64,000 nt of DNA from Bolinopsis microptera (lineage: Eukaryota > Ctenophora > Tentaculata > Lobata > Bolinopsidae), in assembly GCF_026151205.1 (NCBI RefSeq), contig NC_087084.1, forward strand, positions 4,085,538 through 4,149,537, given 5' to 3'. Below, in pieces: positions 54,404 to 64,000 of the stretch. Within the stretch, counting starts at the first letter, position 1. Each line of letters begins with the position of its first letter. A program made the translations under genes and the position numbers. The notes below the pieces were generated by a model, which saw only the letters and a list, made by a program, of their open reading frames with translations, did not search any database and had not been told where the DNA came from.

Positions 54404-56177
54404 CTAAAAATATTGTTAATTAGTCAGGTTTAATATCTAAATTCTAACTATCCAAACAAAATATTTAAGCTATTCAAGCGAGATTTAGTGCATAAATGTC
54501 AATATTATACAATTATGTATTATTTCCAAATTTGTTATCAAATTGAAAAACATCGTTAGAAACATCATCAAAAGTTGAAATAAAATGTTTTCCAGTCGCT
54601 TTTAAAACATTTAATCATTGGTAATGCTATCATTGCAAACAAATAAAATTCATCATCTAGTCTAGAAAAGATTGTCTACATCTCTTAACTTTAAGTTGGT
54701 GTGTCCTTGTACGTTTTTAGGGGCCATTGAAGACCAGAAGGGCTACTTAGATCTCTATTCTGGTATAAACAGGTAAAAAGTGGATCTATCAGTATTCAGT
54801 AAAGCATGATAGGTTCACACATCCTCTTTCCGACTATTCAATATCTGGTTAAACCAGCTTGAGGTTTGATAGATAAATAATAGATTTTTAATTTTGTTGC
54901 ATAATTTGGAAAGTTCGTAAATTCCTTTACAGGGCCATCAAATAGTTTAACTGCCCTTGTTTACAGTACACTGCAATGTAGATGTTCTGAAGGGGTATTC
55001 TTTCACACACCCCCTCCTCATTTAACCCTCAATCAAGTTTCCTATCGTTCGTCTGAGTCGACCGAGGATATCGCATAGATCCAATGAATCCTTAGTTACT
55101 CCCTAGACTGGGTGACCCTGGAATTCGACCTCTGGACCATCTGCACAGAAGGTCAACCCATAGCATGCAGTCAACTCAGCCGAATGATGGGAAAACTAGG
55201 GTTAAGTGAAGAGGGGCCCTGCCAAAAGATAAAAGAATCTTCTAAGGATATATGCGCCTTCAGTGGACTGTAATGTACTAAAGGGGTATAATAGTACTAC
55301 ATCATACTTTAACATTGCACCAGATCACTATGAAAGATTCCACCTCAAGAGGTAATTGTCTGTCAATTCTAAAACATCACACGTAGCTTAGGTTGTGAGG
55401 GTAAAGGTGTGTGCCTCATTCTGTTATGCCTGTAAACTTGTCATACGCTTTTATCATAGACTTGGCAATTTGACGTGTCAACTTTGACATTAAACGTAAT
55501 TAGTGTTCGGAAACCTGATCATGGCAAACCGAGACCGATTAAAGTCCGGGACTTGTCCGGGATCAGTAAGAATGGTATATATATAAATTATTGTTTTCTA
55601 ACTGAACTTGTTGTTTTCTTGGCTCTCATTAACCACACAGGACACTATACTTAAGCGCGGCGCTCTTTTCGAGAAAAGCGAGCAACAAGTTTATTGTTAA
55701 TAACCTACCAAGATGCGCGCCAAGTTGGACTCGTCGAGTTAATTAAAATTGGACTTGTCTTCAATTAACGATGTTGTAGCGCGATTTGTAGCGCGATGTG
55801 TTACTGGGCCGCGCACTTAATTATGTTTCTCGCAACCGCTAGATCGGCCGCGAAATGCGCTACTGGGCCTCGCCGAGATGCGTCAATTAATAGCGCGATG
55901 CACTACATGGCCGCGCATCCAATAATGAATAATAAGTAATGTGTAATGCTTCTTGATTCTTGATGCGCGGCGCTAATCACCGGTTAAATGTTAAACAAAA
56001 TAAAAAATAATGCTTCTGAGTGTAAATGGTAAAGAATTAATGTTTTTTTAAATTAGTACCTTACATATCAGTCGCTATGCGCGGCGCTCTTTTCGAGCTA
56101 CTCGCAGATCTGTGAGAGAAGTGATTGCAAAATATGTATTTCCAAAACTGAGTACTGTAACATTATCATGGGAATAC
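54404..56177. other. region between the p23 exons and the LTR element
   Basis: No gene is called. GCGCGGCGCTCTTTTCGAG occurs at about 55657 and 56078, with related GCGCGATG / GGGCCGCGCA motifs at 55770-55990, so this is a GC-richer dispersed repeat. The last ~75 bp may be part of the LINE that continues at 62699, since the flanks can be read in one frame across the LTR element. That link is weak. Confidence 0.4.
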
Positions 56178-57066
56178 TAGTGTAAAATAAGATGGCACCT
56201 AGACCAGTCCTCCCGGGCGTACCAATGGTATACAGTGCCTGCTCACAAGTCCTCTCACACTACACACTATACTCTCAGTCGTTCTTAGCGACTGACAACC
56301 GCAATAACTCACAATATCTAAGTATTGAACTCTACGTTAATATAACAAATACGATATTCTAGTACCGTACACGGAATTAACAGAAAGGGATACCAAGGTG
56401 TTAATATCGAGAATATGAGTCAAATGGGAAATATAAACTCGTTACGAACGCTAGTAGAAACACTAAACTCTTAGAACTTGCACTTACTCTGAATTGACTG
56501 AAACACGATCTCCGAGTATCGAAAGCTTACTAATTTACCCCACACGGAAATAGGTGAGGCAACTTTAATTTGAACGGTAAAATGTGGTACAATACGTTCC
56601 TACGCTAGTGTTGAACAAGGGAAACAGTTGAATCGATTAATAACGTTCGAAGATGAAATATACGGTTAATTAACAACAATTAACAACTATAAACTGTGGC
56701 AATACGGGCCACGCCGGGTTCGTTCCAGATCAGCGGTTAACCCTTATATTGAAAGTTAAACACGTCACCTAAAAAGCTTTTCCAGAACTGACTCCAACGT
56801 GTCCAGAACTGCGTTAACGACCCGCGCCACGTGATACCACGTGGTCACCCACGTGGTACCGCGCGGCTCGGCCCAGCCATAATACTATAACAAAACCTAC
56901 ACGCCCGACTAACACGTGCCCTACTTTACACAAATCACTAAACCTAACTACTCTAAATCTACACTAATCCTAACGGTTTTTCTTCACTTAACTGCAATAT
57001 CCTAACTAAAACATGACTACTAAAAACTGCTTAAAGATCGCTGCAACCAGCCCACACATTACACTA
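56178..57066 (-). repeat. 3' LTR
   Basis: Same length as, and almost identical to, the copy at 61806-62694. It contains the palindromic cluster CACGTGATACCACGTGG near 56830. Confidence 0.95.
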
Positions 57067-57081
57067 TATCCCCCGGGAAGA
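57067..57081 (-). other. possible polypurine tract
   Basis: Minus strand CTTCCCGGGGGATA stands immediately before the 3' LTR. It is short and imperfect as a polypurine tract. Confidence 0.35.
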
Positions 57082-57587
57082 TTTAATCGATTTCGTCAAT
57101 ATCTCCAGGAGGTATTGACAAATTCGACTAAATCCCCCCCTACCTCCTAAATCCTAAATAAATCCTAAAACTCCCTCTTAAACAACACCCTAAAAATAAA
57201 AATACCAACAAAATCCCCGTGATGCAACTCACGCGAAAAAAACTACCCTTTAAAAAATTTACACGTGCTACAAAAATATAAAATTTAAAAAATACGTGTA
57301 CCATCACGTACCAAATCTGAATAATTAAAATTACACGTGACACAATACAAATAAATTATAAAAACTAACGTGATACACTTCACGTTACAAACTTCAACTA
57401 CTTCAAAATATTTACAAAACTTGCTACCCTACTAACTGTCCTTCTCCTAAACTGTCCCTCCTACTTCCCTTACTTCTTCTGCTGTTCTGTCGAAGTCGTA
57501 GCACCGTCTACCATCCACCGTCTCTGTCCACACCACCCGTTGTTGAACACGTCCTCCGCAACCATACTCCTAATCCAGGTACCGTAC

Positions 57588-57880
57588 ATCTAGGCACGAA
57601 CCTACACTTACACCATTATTTCCGTACACCTAGTTACGAACATAACTTACACCATTATTTCCGTACACCTAGTTACGAACATAACTTACACAATTATCTC
57701 CGTACACCTAGTTACGAACATAACTTACACAATTATCTCCGTACACCTAGTTACGAACATAACTTACACAATTATCTCCGTACACCTAGTTACGAACATA
57801 ACTTGCATAATTATCTCCGTACACCTAGTTACGAACATAACTTGCATAATTATCTCCGTACACCTAGTTACGAACTTCAC
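57588..57880. repeat. 39-bp tandem repeat in the LTR element
   Basis: About seven copies of a unit containing CGTACACCTAGTTACGAACA and TAACTTACACAATTATCTC, between the protease ORF and the 3' LTR. Non-coding. Confidence 0.93.
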
Positions 57881-58303
57881 ATAAGTCACTGCAGACCGTC
57901 ATATTTATAGATATGAAGTCAAATCATCTAGATTAAACCTTATCGGCACATGAATATCAAAAGTCAACTAAAGGCGAATCTAGGCATCAGGAGCGATGCT
58001 CTACCGGATTTAAAGGTGACTCACACTCTACACTCTACTCTACTCCACGGTTCAACAACTAACTCCACCTCTCGCAAACTCTCCACTCTCCAGGGTAGCA
58101 AGCCCTCCTAAAAAAAACACAGACATCACTAAAAATATCAACTGATATCAAGGACACCAGGCATACCCTAAGCACGGCGGGAGATAAGAAATGCAACGAT
58201 GACCACCTTCCACAGGTACCAGGTAGTCTGCAAAACATGACAACAATCGTCGTATCTGCCCGAGCAACAGGTAGTTAACTGGCATCCCGTGACCAGCAAT
58301 CCT

Positions 58304-60447
58304 CTAAAACCCAAGTTTTCTCTTTACCCTCTTCAATACAGCATTAATTCTTGATACCGGTCTAAAGTAATCCGGCCTCTTTAACTGAGCTCTATTTCTT
58401 AGAGAACGTCCTCCACTGACTACAGGCGTACTCTGTTCCTCAGGTAAGTAAGCTAGTGTACTGTTACTCTCCCCCAGCTCGACAGGACTTAAACTGTCCT
58501 CTATCCCGGATGTAGGTTCCTCAACCCCTCTGCTCCACCCGGGTGTGTAGAAAGATCCAAAACTTGATCCCGTCTCCTGGATCGGTGATGAAATGTGAAT
58601 CGGAGTGTTAACCCTATCTGGTGTCTGAGGGTCATGTTGGATTGAAATGTCCTGACTTTCCGTTCTGAAAGGAAGTGTATATTCCGGTGATAGAGGTACG
58701 TCAGGAATATCAATATTCTGACTAGACAAGGTACTCTCTCGAACCACAGAACTCCCTCTCTCCACATGCTCAGGCATCCACAACTCCTCGTCACTATTGC
58801 TATCACTATCCCCACTATCACTTCTCACCGTGTCTCTCATTATCTCATTCTTCCAGCCATGTGCTCCATCACCGATTACTATCTCGCTCCCACTACTACA
58901 CACTTTGTTGTTCTCTCCCATACCGCACATGACGTTATCTACGTCACTAATCACACCAAAACTATTCTCAGAGGATCCACTAACGGAATAAGCGTTGTGA
59001 TCACGTGTAACATTACTAGAGGATTCACTAACGGCTGAAGCGTTGTGATCACGTGTAACATTACTGAAGGATTCACTAACGGCTGAAGCGTTGTGATCAC
59101 GTGTAACATTACTGAAGGATTCACTAACGGCTGAAGCGTTGTGATCACGTGTAACATTACTGAAGGATTCACTAACGGCTGAAGCGTTGTGATCACGCGT
59201 AACATTACTGAAGGATTCACTAACGGCTGAAGCGTTGTGATCACGTGTAACATTACTGAAGGATTCACTAACGGCTGAAGCGTTGTGATCACGTGTAACA
59301 TTACTGAAGGATTCACTAACGGCTGAAGCGTTATAATCACATTCTACGTTACTAATACTATCTAACTCACTAATGGCTGAAGCGTTGTGACTCAGAATGG
59401 TATTGACACCCGCAGACCTGGTAAACTCCTCTCCTCCCGATCTCTCATCTAGAATGACCTCTGTCTGGCACGATGCTTCCGCAAAACTCCTTCTGGATGG
59501 AACTCTGCTTCGTCTGTCTTCCTCAGCATTAGACATTGTCGCCTTTATCATGTTCAGCCCGTGACTCTCAAACAAATCACTCTGAGTCCATCTTTCACCA
59601 CAGAACTTTTCTGGCTGACCTCTGTTCTCCTGAGCTTGTCTATCAATCGCAGTCCCTCTAACACCGATATCGTGACCTCTGATCCTCTGCACGCCGTGTA
59701 TAAATTTCTTACCGCCAACAGGTTTCAATAGTGCGACGATCTTGTTCTTGCGGATCGTTATTGGCTCATCAGTAGAGTTAACACACTTTATCGGGACCAA
59801 TCTTTTATCAGAGTGCACAACTTCATGAGCGAATGAAATGCCCGTGTCCCCAATACCTCGCTTGTACTGTGGCTTAATCACACCTTTAAAATTCACTCCT
59901 TTCGCCTGTAATTTTCCCCTGATGTACTGCACCGTGTTAGGAGGAATAATTGTGACCTTGCTACATCTCACTTTTATCTGCTGCTTGACATTCTCCGGCT
60001 TCTCCGTGAATGGTACACTATCTCCATTAGTCAGCACCAGTCTGCACTTGCTGTAGTCCAGAGTTACCCTATTTGACCTCAAGAAATCATCTCCAATCAG
60101 GAATTCTGTGTCTAACAGATCAGTTACCACGAAGGTGTGTATAAATCTATTGCCAGCAACTACCACCTGTAGCTCTAACTCTCCCCTGATTTGTATCTTG
60201 TCTTGAGAAAATGACTTCAATGTCATGCCACACGGTCGGATCCCGCTCTCTAGACCCAGCTCTCTCACAAAACCCGTGGACACAATACTCACAGCCGACC
60301 CGCTGTCAACAAAAAGGTAGGCTGCCACTCCTCTGCAACTCCCAGCCACCAAGATGTGCTCCCAGTTTACTGCATTTATCTCCTTCTGCTCCCCAGATGA
60401 TTTTGATTGCGACTGACGGGGAATTAATTTTGTCCAGTCGCACGCTA
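58304..60447 (-). CDS. retropepsin ORF lacking RT/integrase
   Basis: The frame is open from the gag stop region to 58304. It has no ATG at its head (the first usable in-frame start-like codon is TTG at 60352), so translation probably comes from -1 frameshifting out of gag. It contains the aspartic protease motif AYLFVDSGSAVSIVS and the C-terminal LIGDDFLRSNRVTLDYSKCRLVL. A linker follows with VPIKCVNSTDEPITIRKNKIV, which in Ty3/gypsy elements leads into reverse transcriptase. Instead there is a Ser-rich region with seven or eight 16-residue repeats (DHNASAVSESFSNVTR). The basic tail (LRNRAQLKRPDYF...KRVKRKLGF) resembles the extreme C-terminus of gypsy Pol. RT, RNase H and integrase are absent without a frame break, suggesting a precise loss. 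Confidence 0.88.
58980..59345 (-). repeat. 48-bp coding tandem repeat
   Basis: Seven full copies and flanking degenerate ones of a 48-bp unit containing GTGATCACGTGTAACATTAC (plus strand), inside the protease ORF. The units encode 16-residue repeats and keep the frame. Near-identity points to recent amplification. Confidence 0.95.
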
Positions 60448-60454
60448 GTTTAAA
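60408..60454 (-). promoter_or_regulatory. -1 ribosomal frameshift signal between gag and protease
   Basis: Minus strand: the slippery heptamer T TTA AAC (60454-60448) is in the gag frame. The gag stop TAG (60447-60445) follows immediately. Five nt after the heptamer a perfect 8-bp stem TGCGACTG / CAGTCGCA (60442-60435 and 60415-60408) encloses a 19-nt loop. A -1 slip enters exactly the open protease frame. Heptamer, spacing and stem match the known architecture of programmed frameshift sites. Confidence 0.85.
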
Positions 60455-61779
60455 TGGTCTCTCTGCATTCCATACTGTTCAGTTTCTGTGGGTCTGTACT
60501 GCCCTCCTCGTCCTCCAGATTGCCCTCTGTCGACGTTGCAGAATCTTTGAATGTGACCCTCACCGTGACAATTATAACAAATCAATGGCCTGCAACTCTC
60601 TCCTTTACTCGCACCTCTATCCGCCCCTCTACTCGCTCCTCTACTCGCACCTCTACTCGCTCCTCTGCTGCTCTGCTCAACCGGACCCACTCTTCTCCTG
60701 CAAACACTGGCAACGTGCCCTTTATCTTCACACAGCTGGCACACTATATTGCTCCAACACGAGTCAGCCTTGTGACCCTTCTTCCCACACATTTGACAGT
60801 CATTCTCATCCTCTTCTTTCTCACCTTGCCTGCCAACACCATAAGTAGGTGCCCGGAATTCCAGTGTATTTATTGGATCACTGTCAAGCTCTCCCTCTAC
60901 TGCCTTGGATATGTGTTCCTCCTGTACAGCTAAACGGATCACACTATCAAAATCCTCTGTCTCCGTGTTCATCTGAAGGAGCCGTCTTTTAATAGCAGGG
61001 TCTCTCACGCCCTGTATCAACACAGTGATACCTGCACTCTCTCTCTCCACAGCTCTCGGGTATATCTTCTCAGCAGTGTCCTGTATTCTCTCTGCGAACT
61101 GCTCCACGCTCTCTAACGCTTCCTGTCTCATCTTGTGAAACGTTGTTCTCATAATTCTCGCATCAGTAGCGGGATATAGCTCTCGTTTCACCGCACTGAT
61201 CAGCATTTTCACGTCACCTCTCTCCTCACTCAACAGCCGAATGTTCTTGACTTTTTTGAACTTTGCATCGTCTTCTATCTGATTTGCTAGCCTCAAGTCT
61301 AGATTGTCCTTTACTCCGCATAACAGGACCCATTGCTCGAATCTCTGTAAGAATGTACAAAAGTCATCATTCTTCCTATACCTAGGCGCCTTACACTTCA
61401 TCGTGTATACTCCCTTATCTCTCTCTGTATTTCCGGGTTGCAAATCATCACTCTCAGTAGTTCTCACTCTTTCTTGAAATAAGTTGCTCGTGTGCTCCAA
61501 CTTTACTTCTTGATCCCTCATCAATCCCTCTCGCTCAAGTTCTGCGTCCTGTCTCCACTTGATCATATCTCTCTCCAACTCTCTCACTCTGCTCAAACAC
61601 TCCTCTCTCTTCTCGCCCAAATCAAACAACTCCACTTTTCTCTCTTTTATCTCCGTCTCTTTCTCACTTGTGTCCCAGGACCTCATTTCCAATTTCACCT
61701 CCACAATCTGATCCACAATCCGTTTTTCCTCCTCTACTAGTTCCTTCATCTCCTGCTCCATTCCTGTGAGTCCAGACAT
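60445..61779 (-). CDS. Gag-like protein with three zinc knuckles
   Basis: 444 residues, starting 26 nt inside the 5' LTR boundary. An N-terminal coiled-coil, Glu/Lys-rich part covers about residues 1-105. A capsid-like helical region follows (about 130-290; FLQRFEQWVLLCGV, RTTFHKMRQEALESVEQFAERI, LIQGVRDPAIKRRLL). Three CCHC zinc knuckles come next (CQMCGKKGHKADSC, CQLCEDKGHVASVC, CYNCHGEGHIQRFC). An RGAS repeat (about 375-400) separates the second and third knuckles. It would assemble particles and bind RNA. The ORF is intact and ends directly after the TTTAAAC frameshift heptamer. Confidence 0.9.
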   Translation of the reverse strand: MSGLTGMEQEMKELVEEEKRIVDQIVEVKLEMRSWDTSEKETEIKERKVELFDLGEKREECLSRVRELERDMIKWRQDAELEREGLMRDQEVKLEHTSNLFQERVRTTESDDLQPGNTERDKGVYTMKCKAPRYRKNDDFCTFLQRFEQWVLLCGVKDNLDLRLANQIEDDAKFKKVKNIRLLSEERGDVKMLISAVKRELYPATDARIMRTTFHKMRQEALESVEQFAERIQDTAEKIYPRAVERESAGITVLIQGVRDPAIKRRLLQMNTETEDFDSVIRLAVQEEHISKAVEGELDSDPINTLEFRAPTYGVGRQGEKEEDENDCQMCGKKGHKADSCWSNIVCQLCEDKGHVASVCRRRVGPVEQSSRGASRGASRGASRGADRGASKGESCRPLICYNCHGEGHIQRFCNVDRGQSGGRGGQYRPTETEQYGMQRDHLN

Positions 61780-61785
61780 AGTACC

Positions 61786-61803
61786 ACTTTCCTAGGTTCT
61801 CCA
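61786..61803 (-). other. primer binding site
   Basis: Minus strand TGGAGAACCTAGGAAAGT starts 2 nt after the 5' LTR end. The TGG start fits pairing with a tRNA 3' CCA. I cannot assign the tRNA. Confidence 0.5.
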
Positions 61804-61805
61804 GA

Positions 61806-62694
61806 TAGTGTAAAATAAGATAGCACCTAGACCAGTCCTCCCGGGCGTACCAATGGTATACAGTGCCTGCTCACAAGTCCTCTCACACTACACACTATAC
61901 TCTCAGTCGTTCTTAGCGACTGACAACCGCAATAACTCACAATATCTAAGTATTGAACTCTACGTTAATATAACAAATACGATATTCTAGTACCGTACAC
62001 GGAATTAACAGAAAGGGATACCAAGGTGTTAATATCGAGAATATGAGTCAAATGGGAAATATAAACTCGTTACGAACGCTAGTAGAAACACTAAACTCTT
62101 AGAACTTGCACTTACTCTGAATTGACTGAAACACGATCTCCGAGTATCGAAAGCTTACTAATTTACCCCACACGGAAATAGGTGAGGCAACTTTAATTTG
62201 AACGGTAAAATGTGGTACAATACGTTCCTACGCTAGTGTTGAACAAGGGAAACAGTTGAATCGATTAATAACGTTCGAAGATGAAATATACGGTTAATTA
62301 ACAACAATTAACAACTATAAACTGTGGCAATACGGGCCACGCCGGGTTCGTTCCAGATCAGCGGTTAACCCTTATATTGAAAGTTAAACACGTCACCTAA
62401 AAAGCTTTTCCAGAACTGACTCCAACGTGTCCAGAACTGCGTTAACGACCCGCGCCACGTGATACCACGTGGTCACCCACGTGGTACCGCGCGGCTCGGC
62501 CCAGCCATAATACTATAACAAAACCTACACGCCCGACTAACACGTGCCCTACTTTACACAAATCACTAAACCTAACTACTCTAAATCTACACTAATCCTA
62601 ACGGTTTTTCTTCACTTAACTGCAATATCCTAACTAAAACATGACTACTAAAAACTGCTTAAAGATCGCTGCAACCAGCCCACACATTACACTA
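61806..62694 (-). repeat. 5' LTR
   Basis: 889 bp, matching 56178-57066. It should carry the element promoter, although no motif is certain. It is followed on the right by target-site ATAC and LINE-derived sequence. Confidence 0.95.
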
Positions 62695-62698
62695 ATAC

Positions 62699-63982
62699 GG
62701 AGATATAACTGCCCCACTATTAACTCAAGGAATATTGAGTTTGTTGACTCAAATATAAAACTTAAATTTTTACATTCTGTAACTGGACAGGTGAAGGGAA
62801 GTAAAATTCGGAATAAAATGTACGACTCTATTTGCCCAAACGAGCTGTCCCCATTAAGTCAATGGGTATTGGTAGGGGGTGCACCATAAAAATAAACTTG
62901 CTCGGATTTTTAAAATTTTTGTACCATTGTTTTCTAGAGACTGTGAGAATTTTCACAATACCAAATTTGTCATACCTTTTTGGAAAGATCAGTGATTGTC
63001 GCAGCTAGGTGCCATATTTGATGGTGCGCGGCTTTTGGAGCAAAATTAGCTGTAAAAGTCGCGTAATTTGACCAAATTTGACCAAATTCGACCAAATTCG
63101 TTGATTTTTGTCGTATTATTTGGATATATCTTCAGTTCCTTGTATGAGATCATTCTGAAAATTGGCGACTACCTTCCAATAAGGCTTTCACAACTGTCCG
63201 AAAAATTTGGTGGATATCGGAGTTGATATAGTGATCAAAATGGGGCAAAATACCCTGCTTTTAGCTGTAACATAATGTCTGATGGGTGGATCGGCTTTAA
63301 ACTTTTCGGACACCTTCCTTGTAAGTCTATGAGTAAGCTTACCAATTTTTGTTGCAATCAGAGGTCGGGAAGGATACTTAATATCTATTTGTTTGAAGAA
63401 AATTGTGCTGGCCGAAATTAGCGCTAAAAAACCATCCTACAGTCGGCACGCGCGGCTCACTGTCGATGGCGCACTACCTAGTATTGGGTTATTGACCTAA
63501 ATAATCAACCAATAGATTGGGCGGTCGTTCTTAGCAACCTATTTTTCTTAGTATCTAAAAATTTTAAGTTGATTCAATTTCAGTACAAGCTTTTAATGAG
63601 GATCACGACGTGTAGATACATGAGACACAAAATGAAAATTGTTACAGATACTCCCATGTGTAGTCTGTGTAACACATACTTAGAAACAATTCCTCATATC
63701 TATTGTATCCACACAAATAGCTTCATCACAATACTTGAAGACTTTATAAAAAGGAAAATCGATAGAAATTACAAAGACCCCAATAAAATTAATTTTATAG
63801 TTTGTAATCACACTTCACAAATTATAAATTATTTTAATATTGTTGCCAAATGGTACATTAGCAAAAGATTTCAGGCAGGGGACATGCCGATCTGGCAGGG
63901 ATATATCAAACTTCTTAAACTTTCACTTACTGGAGACAAAATAGGCCACAAAAGTTCTATTGTGTCGATCTTGGCCGATTAG
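62699..63982 (+). pseudogene. L1-like LINE ORF2 fragment, interrupted
   Basis: Two pieces, 62699-62872 and 63488-63982, are separated by a hAT-like element. The right piece reads WVIDLNNQPIDWAVV..., FQYKLLMRITTCRYM and CSLCNTYLETIPHIYC, the C-terminal pattern (FQYKxLHRI and CxxC...H...C) of L1-type ORF2 proteins. The left piece (VKGSKIRNKMYDSICP) fits the segment just before it. There is a frame change across the insertion, so the copy is dead. It ends at a stop at 63980-63982. The LTR element may have inserted into the same LINE from the left. Confidence 0.75.
62873..63480. mobile_element. intact 608-bp hAT-like non-autonomous element
   Basis: Starts TAGGGGGTGCACC and ends GGCGCACTACCTA, so the ends are inverted at 11 of 13 positions. 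It is flanked by a perfect 7-bp duplication GTATTGG (62866-62872 and 63481-63487). TAGGG fits the hAT end consensus. Removing it rejoins the two LINE pieces, which independently confirms the borders. A disrupted copy lies at 34586-38172. No transposase. Confidence 0.85.
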
Positions 63983-64000
63983 GGCAAATTGTCCACCCCA

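Larger units (their letters stand above)
56178..62694 (-). mobile_element. LTR retrotransposon, Gag-protease only, 6.5 kb
   Basis: Two 889-bp LTRs (56178-57066, 61806-62694) flank a 4739-bp interior read on the minus strand. The LTR ends are inverted (TAGTGTAA...TTACACTA). ATAC flanks both sides (56174-56177 and 62695-62698; AATAC if the last A is shared). The interior holds gag, a protease ORF, a 39-bp repeat array and no reverse transcriptase, RNase H or integrase. The PR and the linker after it look Ty3/gypsy-like. The LTRs differ at one base that I noticed (56194 G versus 61822 A), so the insertion is recent. It must depend on enzymes from another element. Confidence 0.93.

Noticed and set aside
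54742-54793. Exon-like plus-strand segment between AG and GTAAAA (54721-54773 region)
   Set aside because: Short, isolated, no family similarity and no neighbouring exons.
55447-55514. Possible upstream p23 exon on the minus strand (reads FNVKVDTSN between AG and GT)
   Set aside because: Its splice phase does not join the exon at 54373-54403 without a stop, and the similarity is too short.
57140-57343. 67-codon hydrophobic ORF in the LTR element, as a possible envelope remnant
   Set aside because: Too short, no signal peptide plus surface domain, and the region is AT-rich non-coding sequence beside the 3' LTR.

Overview
The window is animal nuclear DNA, most likely from an AT-rich invertebrate. 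It carries four conserved multi-exon genes with GT-AG introns, one intronless seven-transmembrane receptor, and a dense load of satellites, minisatellites, foldback/MITE-like elements, a tRNA-derived SINE, LINE fragments and one young LTR retrotransposon. I cannot place the species. Nothing here is bacterial, and most long open frames are minisatellites with no internal stop.

Layout: 1-6460 is a 22-bp satellite interrupted by a Russian-doll nest of elements (785-5424). 7317-32139 (+) is a complete 18-exon TMEM260 gene (753 codons, all splice phases agree). Its introns hold minisatellites, a SINE dimer, a frameshifted secreted-type ORF pair (18796-19376) and, in intron 15 on the opposite strand, an orphan GPCR-like gene (27887-29023). 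34586-38172 is a disrupted hAT-like element stuffed with other inverted-repeat elements. 39433-39817 is a clean 385-bp MITE just upstream of GHITM (40057-42038, +, 6 exons). SNX8 follows (42959-47986, +, 11 exons) and faces, tail to tail, a PTGES3/p23-like gene (49203-54403, -, N-terminal exons not found). 56178-62694 is an LTR retrotransposon on the minus strand. Beyond it lies an L1-like LINE fragment interrupted by an intact hAT-like element (62873-63480).

The host genes have unrelated jobs: ER O-mannosylation (TMEM260), mitochondrial inner membrane Ca2+ handling (GHITM), endosomal sorting (SNX8) and HSP90 co-chaperoning (p23). They do not form a functional cluster.

The most striking signals are these. 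(1) The LTR element encodes only Gag and protease, with no RT, RNase H or integrase, yet keeps a textbook -1 frameshift signal: TTTAAAC, stop, then a perfect 8-bp stem 5 nt downstream. (2) A family of foldback elements with G-run termini, GGAGAC-type internal repeats and 7-8 bp target duplications. (3) Repeats and transposons packed against splice sites, including a ~490-bp AG-free pyrimidine minisatellite full of CTAAC branch-point-like motifs directly before TMEM260 exon 8.
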